A stretch of DNA of 64,000 nucleotides. It comes from Siphonobacter sp. BAB-5405 (GTDB lineage: Bacteria > Bacteroidota > Bacteroidia > Cytophagales > Spirosomataceae). The notes under the pieces are model-generated. The model did no database searches, was not told the DNA's origin, and saw only the letters and a list, made by a program, of their open reading frames with translations. Below, in pieces: positions 26,801-34,503 of this stretch; the stretch's first letter is position 1, and each line of letters starts with the position of its first letter. The translations under genes were made by a program, and so were the position numbers. Location of the stretch: positions 1-64,000 of the forward strand of contig NZ_NJAG01000022.1 in NCBI RefSeq assembly GCF_002872335.1. Reading direction: 5' to 3'.

Positions 26801-27617
26801 TGTACCGGGGAACTTTACCATTTCGGTAACGGCTGATCCGGATAACAAGATTCCGGAAAACCGGGAAGACAACAACACCTTCCGTTACGTGGTCAAGTAC
26901 CAGCCGCTCAAAAACCTGACGGGTTTTGTGCTTGAAAATGCCACCCGTGCCTACACGGCTACGGCTACCGAAGCCGAGCTGTTGTCCTTCGCTGGCTTGC
27001 TGAAAGGCTTGAATGATACGGATGCGAAAGCGGTGCTGGCCGGTATGCGACGCGGCTGGGATCCCAAACGTAAGCTGACTCCCTCGGCAGCAACGGAACA
27101 GGTGCTGGCCAGTCTGGATAAAGATCTCTCCAAAGACAATCAGAAACTGCTCAATAACTGGGCCGAACTGACCGGCTTACGCAAATCTGCGGAGAACGCA
27201 GTCGATCCCAATGTACAGACGGTGAAGATTAAGACGGTTACGGAAAAGCTTCAGTTTAGCCTGAAAGAGTTTACGGTGAAGGCTGGACAGCCGGTAGAGA
27301 TCATTCTCGACAATCCCGACCAGATGCAACACAATCTGGTGATTGGTAAACCGAAATCACTGGAAGTGATCGGAAAGGCCGCTGACGCCATGATTACGCG
27401 ACCCGACGCCGTGTACAAAAGTTACGTACCGGAGATTCCGCAGGTGATCATTGCCACGAAGCTGGTCAATCCGGATGATAGTGCTCACCTGAAGTTTGTT
27501 GCTCCGGCGGAACCAGGCGACTATCCCTTCGTGTGTACCTTCCCCGGTCACTGGCGAATCATGAATGGGGTAATGCGGGTAGTGAAGGAGACGGCAAGTA
27601 GCAACTCAAAAAAATAA
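23865..27617 (+). CDS. ThuA / PVC-type dehydrogenase / HEAT / CARDB / azurin-like fusion lipoprotein
   Basis: A 1250-residue exported protein with a lipoprotein-like signal (LSLTYC, Cys19). Domains in order: ThuA-like (about 35-250, with GLIAVHCASWCFRNSSAF); a beta-propeller like the membrane-bound dehydrogenase family (TIGR02604; about 290-660) with two Ca-loop-like repeats DTNGDGKAD and DTDGDGKAD; HEAT-like helices (about 670-850); an HM-rich linker (868-877); a CARDB domain (about 895-1010); helices; and a cupredoxin (about 1125-1240). The cupredoxin has His1156, Cys1224, His1229 and Met1233, with azurin spacing C-x4-H-x3-M. There is no CxxCH heme site. I infer periplasmic sugar oxidation with copper-mediated electron transfer; the substrate is unproven. 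Confidence 0.85.
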   Translation: MKKILAGLAALSMLSLTYCTRQPGSSASTPKTEGRRIEILFLGDNGHHRPMQMAPILMEGLGDKGINLSYTDRLEDLNPENLSKYDGLLVFANWDSLPPAPEKALVDFVKGGKGLIAVHCASWCFRNSSAFVNDMVGGQFWKHGWDTIQPVWAKPDHPAIFGTKQFKTVDETYLHKKLAADNVVLTERIIDAKQAKDKPGQKTEPYTWVRNFGKGRVFYTAYGHDELTWKQTGFHDLMEKGIKWSVGDKVAGELQKLNPKPFVYQEANLPNYEKRPGPQLKPDPLSPEESMKHLQVNPDFTLGLFAAEPNVQHPIALSWDEKGRMFAIVTLDYPNERKETGGRDYILMLEDTNGDGKADKFTKFADNLSIPTSLVAYDGGFIVSQAPDMLFLKDTDGDGKADVRKVLMTGFGTMDTHAGPSNLHYGFDNWIYGSIGYSGFNGTVGGKKHQFGQGFFRFKPDGSELEYLTSTSNNTWGLGFDETGNLFGSTANNDHGWYMAIPNRYMLGWDKLRLRGGRSTDTHKDMKVLTRIRQVDVFGGYTAAAGHNFYTARSFPQSYWNRVAFVSEPTGHIIHLNTMEKDGTDYHDKNDFNLVAGADEWFSPVFAEVGPDGAVWFADWYSFIIQHNPTPKGFENGDGNAYVTDLRDNTHGRIYRIAYKKAPAYQPLALSKDQPEALVKALTSDNMFWRQAAQRLLVERGKSDVLPQLYALVKNQSLDAIGSNPGAIHALWTLHGLGALNGSNAEAFQIVTAALKHPAASVRKTAVQVLPKNASTVASLLQANTLNDSEPLVGLNTVLAFTEAPMTAEVEKAVVAALGNPNFVSDRWMPDAFTTVFNARDSELLKTFLAKAPRQGQASASASTSAAMDHSAHQHGMTEEKAATSTGPKADIVVTQVKPSTPMPTVREGISFSVEVENRGSAAVPSGTPITLKIHAEGPNLSRDWLSYTFVKGLKAGEKAFITESNNGPWVGPMGLSSDVPGNFTISVTADPDNKIPENREDNNTFRYVVKYQPLKNLTGFVLENATRAYTATATEAELLSFAGLLKGLNDTDAKAVLAGMRRGWDPKRKLTPSAATEQVLASLDKDLSKDNQKLLNNWAELTGLRKSAENAVDPNVQTVKIKTVTEKLQFSLKEFTVKAGQPVEIILDNPDQMQHNLVIGKPKSLEVIGKAADAMITRPDAVYKSYVPEIPQVIIATKLVNPDDSAHLKFVAPAEPGDYPFVCTFPGHWRIMNGVMRVVKETASSNSKK

Positions 27618-27635
27618 CAAAACCCTAATACGTTA

Positions 27636-27678
27636 AAAAAGTCGCTTTTCTCGCTGTAGAAAAGCGGCTTTTTCTTTT
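27636..27678. terminator. Terminator between the sugar operon and tdk
   Basis: AAAAAGTCGCTTTTC (27636-27650) pairs with GAAAAGCGGCTTTTT (27659-27673), followed by T-rich sequence. It can serve the operon (+) and tdk (-). Confidence 0.88.
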
Positions 27679-27710
27679 TCTGCAAAAACCCGGAAACATA
27701 CGTATGCTGG

Positions 27711-28313
27711 TTAATTCCCTTCTCCGGTGTTTCTTCCTTCGAGAAAATGCCGACGGCAACGGGCTTCGTAACTGTCTTTTTCACCGAGTAAAATCTGTCC
27801 GGGCGTAGCTACTTTACGGTAGGAATAATTCGCTAGTTCCCCGCAGACCACGCAAATGGCGTGTACTTTCGTTACGTATTCGGCAATGGCCATCAGCGAG
27901 GGCATGGGTCCGAACGGACGACCTTCCGAGTCCATATCCAGACCCGCAATGACCACGCGTTTACCTGCATTGGCCAGTTCGTTACAGACGGCTACAATCT
28001 CGTCATCAAAGAACTGAGCTTCGTCAATGCCAATCAACTCACAATCTTCGGCCAATGCCAGAATTTCCCGGGCCGAAGCCACGGGCGTTGACTGAATCGA
28101 AGTAGCATCGTGGGAAACGACATTTTCGGCGTGATACCGCGTATCCAGGGCGGGTTTAAAAATGCGTACGTTCAGTCGGGCAATGATGGCCCGGTTCACG
28201 CGGCGGATTAATTCTTCCGTTTTCCCCGAAAACATAGAGCCACAAATCACCTCAATCCAGCCCATGTGGCAGCCGTCGGGCGTACGAAGTCCGTTGGTAC
28301 GTTCAATAAACAT
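27711..28313 (-). CDS. tdk: Thymidine kinase
   Basis: A type II thymidine kinase that phosphorylates thymidine for salvage. It has Walker [15 protein letters not shown], the DEAQFFDD magnesium site, [15 protein letters not shown], and a zinc-binding set with cysteines in CVVCGE and the later YEARCRRHF. The frame extends to 28349, but ATG 28313 ([12 protein letters not shown]) fits family N-termini better, giving about 200 residues. Two hairpins flank it, so it is probably a single transcript. Confidence 0.93.
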   Translation of the reverse strand: MFIERTNGLRTPDGCHMGWIEVICGSMFSGKTEELIRRVNRAIIARLNVRIFKPALDTRYHAENVVSHDATSIQSTPVASAREILALAEDCELIGIDEAQFFDDEIVAVCNELANAGKRVVIAGLDMDSEGRPFGPMPSLMAIAEYVTKVHAICVVCGELANYSYRKVATPGQILLGEKDSYEARCRRHFLEGRNTGEGN

Positions 28314-28368
28314 CTGCGAATGATTTTGAGCCGGCCCTACCTCCGGCATCCTGAATCTGCAAAAATAA

Positions 28369-28398
28369 CAAAGCAGCGACGAAACCGCCGCTGCTTTG
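28369..28398 (-). terminator. Terminator of gmd
   Basis: CAAAGCAGCG (28369-28378) pairs perfectly with CGCTGCTTTG (28389-28398). Read on the minus strand it is followed by TTATTTTTG. It lies just after the gmd stop and before tdk. Confidence 0.85.
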
Positions 28399-28416
28399 GT
28401 CCAGGAGTCTGGTAAA

Positions 28417-29529
28417 TTATTCGAAGTAGTTCATCGTCCGATAGCCACCTTTGTTCAGGTGCAGATCTTTTTTGAACAGGTCCAGATCAGCCGTCATCAT
28501 ATCATTGACCAGTGCAGGGAGGTCATATTTCGGCTCCCAGCCCAGTTGGGTTTTCGCTTTCGTTGGATCGCCGTGCAGCAGGTCTACTTCCGTCGGACGG
28601 AAATAACGCGGATCAATTGCTACGACTTCTTTGCCGATTTCAATCTGGTATTCCGGATTGTTGCAAGCAGTTACGTAGCCTTTTTCCTCGAGTCCTTCTC
28701 CTTTGAATTCCAGCTCAATACCTACTTCACCGAACGCCATCCGGATGAAGTCCCGTACTTTCGTCGTTACGCCGGTAGCAATCACGTAATCTTCAGCTTT
28801 TTCCTGTTGCAGAATCAGCCACATGGCCTCTACGTAATCTTTGGCATGGCCCCAGTCACGCAGTGAATCCAGGTTACCCATGTAAATTTTGTCGAGTACG
28901 CCCAGAGCAATACGCGAAACGCCACGAGTAATTTTCCGCGTTACGAACGTTTCACCGCGTAAGGGAGATTCGTGGTTGAACAGGATACCATTCACCGCAA
29001 ACATATCGTAAGCTTCGCGGTAGTTCACCGTAATCCAGTAGCCATACATTTTTGCTACGGCATAAGGTGAACGGGGATAGAACGGGGTCGTCTCCGATTG
29101 AGGGACGGCCTGTACCAATCCGTACAGTTCTGAAGTAGAAGCCTGATAAATTTTGGTTTTGTGGGTAAGGCCCAGCAGGCGTACGGCTTCAAGGATACGG
29201 AGCGTACCTAAGCCATCCACCTGAGCGGTGTATTCGGGTTCGTCAAAGCTAACCCGTACGTGTGATTGAGCTCCCAGGTTATAAATTTCGTCAGGTTGGG
29301 TTTCCTGAATCAGCCGGATCACGTTGGTAGAATCGGTTAAATCTCCGTAGTGCAGATGAAAACGGACATCCTGTTCATGGGGGTCCTGATACAAGTGATC
29401 AATCCGCTCAGTGTTGATGAGCGAGCTGCGGCGTTTGACGCCATGCACTTCGTAACCTTTTTTGAGTAAAAATTCTGCCAGATAGGCACCATCTTGGCCG
29501 GTGATTCCGGTGATAAGGGCTTTCTTCAT
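28417..29529 (-). CDS. gmd: GDP-mannose 4,6-dehydratase
   Basis: A 370-residue extended SDR converting GDP-D-mannose to GDP-4-keto-6-deoxy-mannose, the precursor of GDP-fucose and related deoxysugars for surface glycans. Visible are the NADP motif [29 protein letters not shown], the catalytic set ASTSELYG and [10 protein letters not shown], and [23 protein letters not shown]-fucose synthase (fcl) is not adjacent here. Length is typical. Confidence 0.96.
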   Translation of the reverse strand: MKKALITGITGQDGAYLAEFLLKKGYEVHGVKRRSSLINTERIDHLYQDPHEQDVRFHLHYGDLTDSTNVIRLIQETQPDEIYNLGAQSHVRVSFDEPEYTAQVDGLGTLRILEAVRLLGLTHKTKIYQASTSELYGLVQAVPQSETTPFYPRSPYAVAKMYGYWITVNYREAYDMFAVNGILFNHESPLRGETFVTRKITRGVSRIALGVLDKIYMGNLDSLRDWGHAKDYVEAMWLILQQEKAEDYVIATGVTTKVRDFIRMAFGEVGIELEFKGEGLEEKGYVTACNNPEYQIEIGKEVVAIDPRYFRPTEVDLLHGDPTKAKTQLGWEPKYDLPALVNDMMTADLDLFKKDLHLNKGGYRTMNYFE

Positions 29530-29650
29530 TCGGTTGTATATCTAATCCACAATAATAGGGACTGCTATGTTGCTAAACCACTGGTAAGTATTGTTGTTTA
29601 CAAAAAACTGATAAAATTCTAGAGGTACAAAACAATATTGGCAAAATCCT

Positions 29651-30238
29651 TTACGGCTCAGTACTTTCATCCTTGTCTGTAACTCGGTTGTCTATGATTT
29701 TCAGAGCGTCCCGAAGGCTTACGCGGTCCGAAATAAGGGTAGAACCCGGGTACTCGTTCCTGATTTTATTAAAGTAACGTTCCGCATCGAGGCGGGTAGC
29801 AAAGTCACCTACACGTAGGCGATACGTTGGATGGTTGTAAGCAATATACGTGTTTAATTCTCCGTAATTTTGATAAACGTATAACTTGGCCGCTTCCATG
29901 TCGGCACGCTTGGTTCCTGTATACAGCTGAATGCGGTAGCCCGCCAGATACCGAACCCCTTTATTTCGCTGAGCCAGCGTATCCAGCGTCGAATCTAATT
30001 TTTTGTTGATTGTTTGCGTACTGCCGGGAGCTGTAACAGGTGTTACAGGCTTTTTTTTCTCTTCTACCGGAGCTTTTTTGACCTCACTTAACTCATACCG
30101 GGGGCGGTACGAAGCCAGATCCAGGTCGTAAGGCCTGGATGAATTAGACGAACGGGTCGGAACAACTTTAGAAGAACAGGCCGTTAAGAGGCTCATTCCT
30201 ACCAAAAAAATAAGTAGTGTGGAGGGTTTCATAACCAT
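29651..30238 (-). CDS. SPOR domain lipoprotein
   Basis: A 195-residue lipoprotein with signal MSLLTACSSK (Cys near 21), a linker rich in Lys, Pro and Thr (60-90), and a C-terminal SPOR domain (GYRIQLYTGTKRADMEAAK to TLISDRVSLRDAL). SPOR domains bind denuded peptidoglycan glycan strands at division sites. It is probably attached to the outer membrane. It could start at the second ATG, two codons later. It is monocistronic, next to the divergent murB. Confidence 0.85.
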   Translation of the reverse strand: MVMKPSTLLIFLVGMSLLTACSSKVVPTRSSNSSRPYDLDLASYRPRYELSEVKKAPVEEKKKPVTPVTAPGSTQTINKKLDSTLDTLAQRNKGVRYLAGYRIQLYTGTKRADMEAAKLYVYQNYGELNTYIAYNHPTYRLRVGDFATRLDAERYFNKIRNEYPGSTLISDRVSLRDALKIIDNRVTDKDESTEP

Positions 30239-30381
30239 ATCAAAGCGTGGGTTTAGGAAGAAAAGCTAAACCAGTGACTCGTTGCGATTTACGTTTGGGG
30301 AAACAAATTTTCAGGGAATTTCCCGGAAATCAAACGTATTTCTGATAGAACTTTACCGAAGTTTGAAAAGGAATCCGGTTT

Positions 30382-31392
30382 ATGCACATGCAGCAAGATA
30401 TTTCTCTAAAGCCCTATACCACCTTCGGTATTGAGGCGAAAACCCGCTGGTTTACTGAAGTAAGCTCAGTAAAGACCTTGCAGACGGTTTTGCAAGCCCA
30501 TCGGGATACGCCCAAGCTCATTCTGGGCGGGGGTAGTAATTTGCTCTTAACGCAGGATTTCCCCGGTCTGGTGATTCGAGTGGCTATTCCGGGCATCGAC
30601 ATCGTCGCGGAAGATGCGGAATATACCTTCGTCAAGGCCGGAGCCGGTGTCGTCTGGCAGAAACTGGTCGAAGCCTCGCTTGAGATGGGCCTGTCTGGGC
30701 TGGAAAATTTATCCCTAATACCGGGTTCGGTCGGAGCGTCGCCCATGCAGAATATTGGAGCGTACGGGGTAGAAATCAAGGACGTCTTTCATGCACTCGA
30801 AGCCCTGCACATCGAAACGGGAGAAATCCACAGTTTTAACGCGGCTGATTGCCGGTTTGGTTACCGCGAAAGCGTATTCAAGCACGCGTATAAAGGTCGG
30901 TATGTGATCGTAAGTGTCACCTATAAACTTTCAAAAAAGCCTCACTACCAGATTAGTTACGGCGATATTCAAAAAACGCTGGAGGCAATGGGTGTCACTG
31001 AATTGTCCAGTCGGGCCATTAGCCAGGCAGTTATTCAAATTCGCCGATCCAAGCTACCCGATCCGGCAGAACTGGGCAATGCGGGGAGTTTCTTCAAAAA
31101 CCCCGAAATTCCCGTGGCTCAATATGAAACCCTGAAAGCTCAGTATCCTAACCTGCCGGGTTATCTCACTACGCCGGGACAAATCAAAGTGCCCGCGGGT
31201 TGGCTCATTGAACAGGCGGGCTGGAAAGGCTATCGCGAAGGAGACGCGGGCGTACATACACGGCAGGCGTTGGTACTGGTCAATTACGGCCAGGCTACGG
31301 GCGAAGCGATTAAAAATCTTGCCGAAAAAATACAGGTTTCCGTGCTGGAGAAGTACGGGATCGCTCTTTCAGCGGAGGTAAATTTTATCTGA
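30382..31392 (+). CDS. murB: UDP-N-acetylmuramate dehydrogenase MurB
   Basis: A 336-residue type I MurB reducing UDP-GlcNAc-enolpyruvate to UDP-MurNAc with NADPH and FAD. It has the N-terminal KPYTTFGIEAK, FAD-binding LILGGGSNLLLT, SLIPGSVGASPMQNIGAYGVEI, CRFGYRESVFK, and the catalytic NAGSFFKNPEI serine region. Length is typical. It is divergent from the SPOR lipoprotein gene and ended by a bidirectional terminator. Confidence 0.96.
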   Translation: MHMQQDISLKPYTTFGIEAKTRWFTEVSSVKTLQTVLQAHRDTPKLILGGGSNLLLTQDFPGLVIRVAIPGIDIVAEDAEYTFVKAGAGVVWQKLVEASLEMGLSGLENLSLIPGSVGASPMQNIGAYGVEIKDVFHALEALHIETGEIHSFNAADCRFGYRESVFKHAYKGRYVIVSVTYKLSKKPHYQISYGDIQKTLEAMGVTELSSRAISQAVIQIRRSKLPDPAELGNAGSFFKNPEIPVAQYETLKAQYPNLPGYLTTPGQIKVPAGWLIEQAGWKGYREGDAGVHTRQALVLVNYGQATGEAIKNLAEKIQVSVLEKYGIALSAEVNFI

Positions 31393-31460
31393 GGAAGCGA
31401 GCGTGACTATGGCCCAGAGCATACCTTAGGTCTATAAAAGCTAATCCCATGAAATGGTTA

Positions 31461-31492
31461 AAAATAGCCCAGCTCTTATGCCGGGCTATTTT
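31461..31492. terminator. Bidirectional terminator between murB and the PhzF gene
   Basis: AAAATAGCCC (31461-31470) pairs perfectly with GGGCTATTTT (31483-31492). The stem abuts the stop codon of the minus-strand gene. Confidence 0.88.
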
Positions 31493-32280
31493 TATATCAT
31501 AATCTCACCTTTCAGATAAGCTACGGCTTCACCGGAAATTTCGACCCGGTCGCCCAGCAATTGAAGCCACAGCTCACCACCCCGGGCTGAAATCTGACGG
31601 GCGAACAATTCGGTTTTCCCCAGTTTCTCTGCCCAATACGGTACGAGTACGGTATGGGCTGAACCCGTCACCGGATCTTCATCTACGCCTGAACCGGGGG
31701 CAAAAAAGCGACTGACAAAATCCGCGTCCGTTCCTACTGAACTCACGATGACGCCCCGGGCTCCGATGGTGCGTAAGTGACGATGATCGGGATTGAGTCC
31801 GGCAATCTGTTCTTGTTCTTCCAGAATCACTAGATAATCATTGGTCCGGCCCCGTAGTACTTCCGAGGCCCGGCTCAGGCCCAGGCTTTCCAGCAAACCT
31901 TCGGGAATCTCCGTCGCCTGGGGTGGGTTGGCCGGAAAATTCAGCGTCAGCCGGGAGCCCTGCCGACGAACCGTCAGCAAGCCCGAATTGGAATGAAAGC
32001 GAATCTCGTCCTGCGTGTAACCCAGAAATTCGTACAATACGAAAGCCGAAGCCACCGTCGCATGACCACACAAGTCAATTTCTACCGTCGGCGTAAACCA
32101 TTTTAATTCATAATCATCGACTTTCTGAACGAAAAAAGCCGTTTCCGCCAGATTGTTCTCGGCGGCAATCTTGAGCATTGTTTCTTTGGGCAGCCATTCC
32201 TGTAAGGGAACCACCGCAGCGGGGTTTCCTTTGAAAAGGGTATTCGTGAAGGCATCCACCTGATAAATGGGAAGTGTCAT
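31492..32280 (-). CDS. PhzF family isomerase/epimerase
   Basis: A 262-residue PhzF-like protein. It starts PIYQVDAFTNTLFKGNPAAV and carries the acid residue region AAENNLAETAFFV, WFTPTVEIDLCGHATVASAF, and the C-terminal FFAPGSGVDEDPVTGSAH. Members catalyse proton-shuttle isomerisations; in PhzF itself on a phenazine precursor. No phenazine genes are near, so a housekeeping or unknown substrate is likely. It is downstream of the HHH-barrel gene on the same strand, about 85 bp away. Confidence 0.88.
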   Translation of the reverse strand: MTLPIYQVDAFTNTLFKGNPAAVVPLQEWLPKETMLKIAAENNLAETAFFVQKVDDYELKWFTPTVEIDLCGHATVASAFVLYEFLGYTQDEIRFHSNSGLLTVRRQGSRLTLNFPANPPQATEIPEGLLESLGLSRASEVLRGRTNDYLVILEEQEQIAGLNPDHRHLRTIGARGVIVSSVGTDADFVSRFFAPGSGVDEDPVTGSAHTVLVPYWAEKLGKTELFARQISARGGELWLQLLGDRVEISGEAVAYLKGEIMI

Positions 32281-32364
32281 GGCTTATGATTGGTTAGAAC
32301 GCGAAGTAAGAACTTGCTCGGGACTGGTCGTATCGTTAGATCAAAAAAACTTCTGGTGGTAAAG

Positions 32365-34371
32365 TTACCAGCGGTAACGCAGCTGTACTTTCACATCCGT
32401 GCGATAGGGATACGGAATTTCATCAAATCCCGAACCGACTGTGGGTTGATTAAGCAACTGCGTACGCGAGAGTCGAAGCCAGCCATCCCAGCGTTTGGAA
32501 AATCCGTAATGAACCAACAGATAACTACGCCAGCCGACATCGGCATACGCCGGAATCGAAAACGCGGCCAGTACATCGGATTCGTACACATAAATGCGAC
32601 TGTCGTAATCGTTGGTGTGAAAATAGGCCAGGCGGCCGGTCACGGAAAGTTTTCCCGAATGAAACTTGGCATCCTGTACCAAAGCGAACCCCTGGGAAGG
32701 AGCGAAACTTCGATACGAAAAACGGGCGTATAGAATACGGGAATTCAGGGACCACTTTCGGTTCAAATCCTGATCAAAACCCATCCAGAGGCCACTACGG
32801 GCAATGGTGGTAACCAAAGGGGTTTTAGACAGGCGAGCAGGCAGATTCTTTTCTTTTTGTTCGTAAAATGCCTGAACGGTCCATTGAGCCGTTTTACGAG
32901 GGCGGTACGTACCCCGAATGAGCGTGCCGAAGCCCTGGGATGGCTGATCTACCAGATACTTTAGCCAGGGAAAACGGAAATAATCCAGGTAAGCTCCCAC
33001 CTGCCAGCGGCGGTTAGGCGTATACTTTCCACCGAGATACAAACCCGTTTCATTGATATTCCGGGAGTTTTCGCTGAACGCATTTCCGTAAAACGAATGA
33101 AAGTTCCGGTCGTACCGCCGGAAGATCAGACTGCCGTCCCAGCGTTTACTGAAACTGGCCAGCACGCCCGAAACCAGTCCGACACCACCCGAGCTGGAGC
33201 GACCTGCTTCCCCGAAGAAATTCATATTTCGCCAGAGATAGGTATAGTTAATGCCTAGGACAACATTCGTCTGACCCGCAAATTCGTAGTGATTATACGC
33301 CCGATCCGCCCGCTGAAGCCGTTTGTCGTAGCGGGTCTGGAGATACGTAAGACCCAGACTGGCCTCTCTGCCCTGCCAACGAAGATGTCCACCCCAATCC
33401 TGACTAAGCAAACTGGCTTTGTCGTTGATTTCGGCCGTAGTCCGATGCAGACCCGAAGTTTGGATACTACTAACCGTAATCGAATCAACCTGATTCGCAT
33501 CCCGTTTAATTCGCGAATAAAAGCCAGTTAATTCCCACTGCCGGGCGAGTTGCAGGGTAGTCGCCAGGCCACGAAAGAAACCGTATTCCGTGGCAGAAGT
33601 ATACGGACGAATCCCCAGCTGGCTACGCCGAATGCTGAGTACGGGTTCGGAGCCTTTGCCCAGATAAAAGCCTCCAGCCGTAAGTAAGCCCTGACCTAAC
33701 TGTAGTTGGTAATCACCAAGGGCTAGGCGTTTAATCTTTCCGTAGTTCTGTACGAAGCCATGAAAGGAAACATAATCTATGCCGTAGCTACGGGTGGCTG
33801 GTTTCCAGGTCCAGGGTTCACCCGCGTCGTGTTTGGCGGTAAAGCCGAAACTAAACTGCCGATTGGCGTAACCTTTGTAGCGGGTGAACAATCGGTACGG
33901 CTGCCCCTGGTAACGGATATTCCCTTTAGCATCCGGGATAAAGCCCCGCCGAAGCTCCAGTGAGCGATCATAGCGAAGGAGTACATATTGAGCGGCAGAG
34001 CCGTTTACTTGCTGGTTTTGTATGCGTACGAAAGGAAGCAGCCGCTGAATGGTTTGAAGGTCGAAGTCGGGGATAGCCTGTAATTCGTACAAGGATAGGA
34101 GCGAGCCGGCCCGTTGGCGATAGGTAAAAAAGCTGGTTAGTTGCTTTTCGGACAGGATATACAAGGCCGAAAGTTCTTCATACGTCGCGGTATTCAGATC
34201 GATTGGTTGCTGAAAAAGCTGATACAGATTGTCCAGAACATCTTCGGTTACGTTTTCGGATTGGTTGGGTAACAAATGTTCAATCAGCGTACTCGGATCC
34301 AGCTCGGGCCGGGCGGGTTCCTGTGCATAACAGCTCAAAGACAAGAGACCAAAAAAGATAAACCATTTCAT
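32365..34371 (-). CDS. Helix-hairpin-helix protein with C-terminal outer-membrane beta-barrel
   Basis: A 668-residue exported protein (signal peptide MKWFIFFGLLSLSCYAQ). Residues about 55-125 carry ComEA-like helix-hairpin-helix repeats (PIDLNTATYEELSALYILSEKQ, LYELQAIPDFDLQTIQRLLPFV). The rest is dominated by alternating aromatic beta-strands (RYGFSKRW-type segments) ending LRYRW, which suggests an outer-membrane barrel. Such HHH-barrel proteins are frequent in Bacteroidota but their role is not established; DNA uptake is sometimes suggested. The barrel call is inference from pattern. Confidence 0.75.
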   Translation of the reverse strand: MKWFIFFGLLSLSCYAQEPARPELDPSTLIEHLLPNQSENVTEDVLDNLYQLFQQPIDLNTATYEELSALYILSEKQLTSFFTYRQRAGSLLSLYELQAIPDFDLQTIQRLLPFVRIQNQQVNGSAAQYVLLRYDRSLELRRGFIPDAKGNIRYQGQPYRLFTRYKGYANRQFSFGFTAKHDAGEPWTWKPATRSYGIDYVSFHGFVQNYGKIKRLALGDYQLQLGQGLLTAGGFYLGKGSEPVLSIRRSQLGIRPYTSATEYGFFRGLATTLQLARQWELTGFYSRIKRDANQVDSITVSSIQTSGLHRTTAEINDKASLLSQDWGGHLRWQGREASLGLTYLQTRYDKRLQRADRAYNHYEFAGQTNVVLGINYTYLWRNMNFFGEAGRSSSGGVGLVSGVLASFSKRWDGSLIFRRYDRNFHSFYGNAFSENSRNINETGLYLGGKYTPNRRWQVGAYLDYFRFPWLKYLVDQPSQGFGTLIRGTYRPRKTAQWTVQAFYEQKEKNLPARLSKTPLVTTIARSGLWMGFDQDLNRKWSLNSRILYARFSYRSFAPSQGFALVQDAKFHSGKLSVTGRLAYFHTNDYDSRIYVYESDVLAAFSIPAYADVGWRSYLLVHYGFSKRWDGWLRLSRTQLLNQPTVGSGFDEIPYPYRTDVKVQLRYRW

Positions 34372-34448
34372 CGGCTAGGTGGGTAGCTGACGAAATTGAG
34401 TATTTTGTCTTAAATAAGGATGAGGTATTTAGGAAGCGGTAGGGCGGT

Positions 34449-34488
34449 ACACAAAAAAGCCCGCCACACGGTGCGGGCTTTTTTGTGT
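34449..34488. terminator. Terminator with 16-bp perfect stem
   Basis: ACACAAAAAAGCCCGC (34449-34464) pairs with GCGGGCTTTTTTGTGT (34473-34488). It lies just after the stop of the minus-strand OmpA-family gene. Confidence 0.92.
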
Positions 34489-34503
34489 ATGATCGAGCTG
34501 AGT

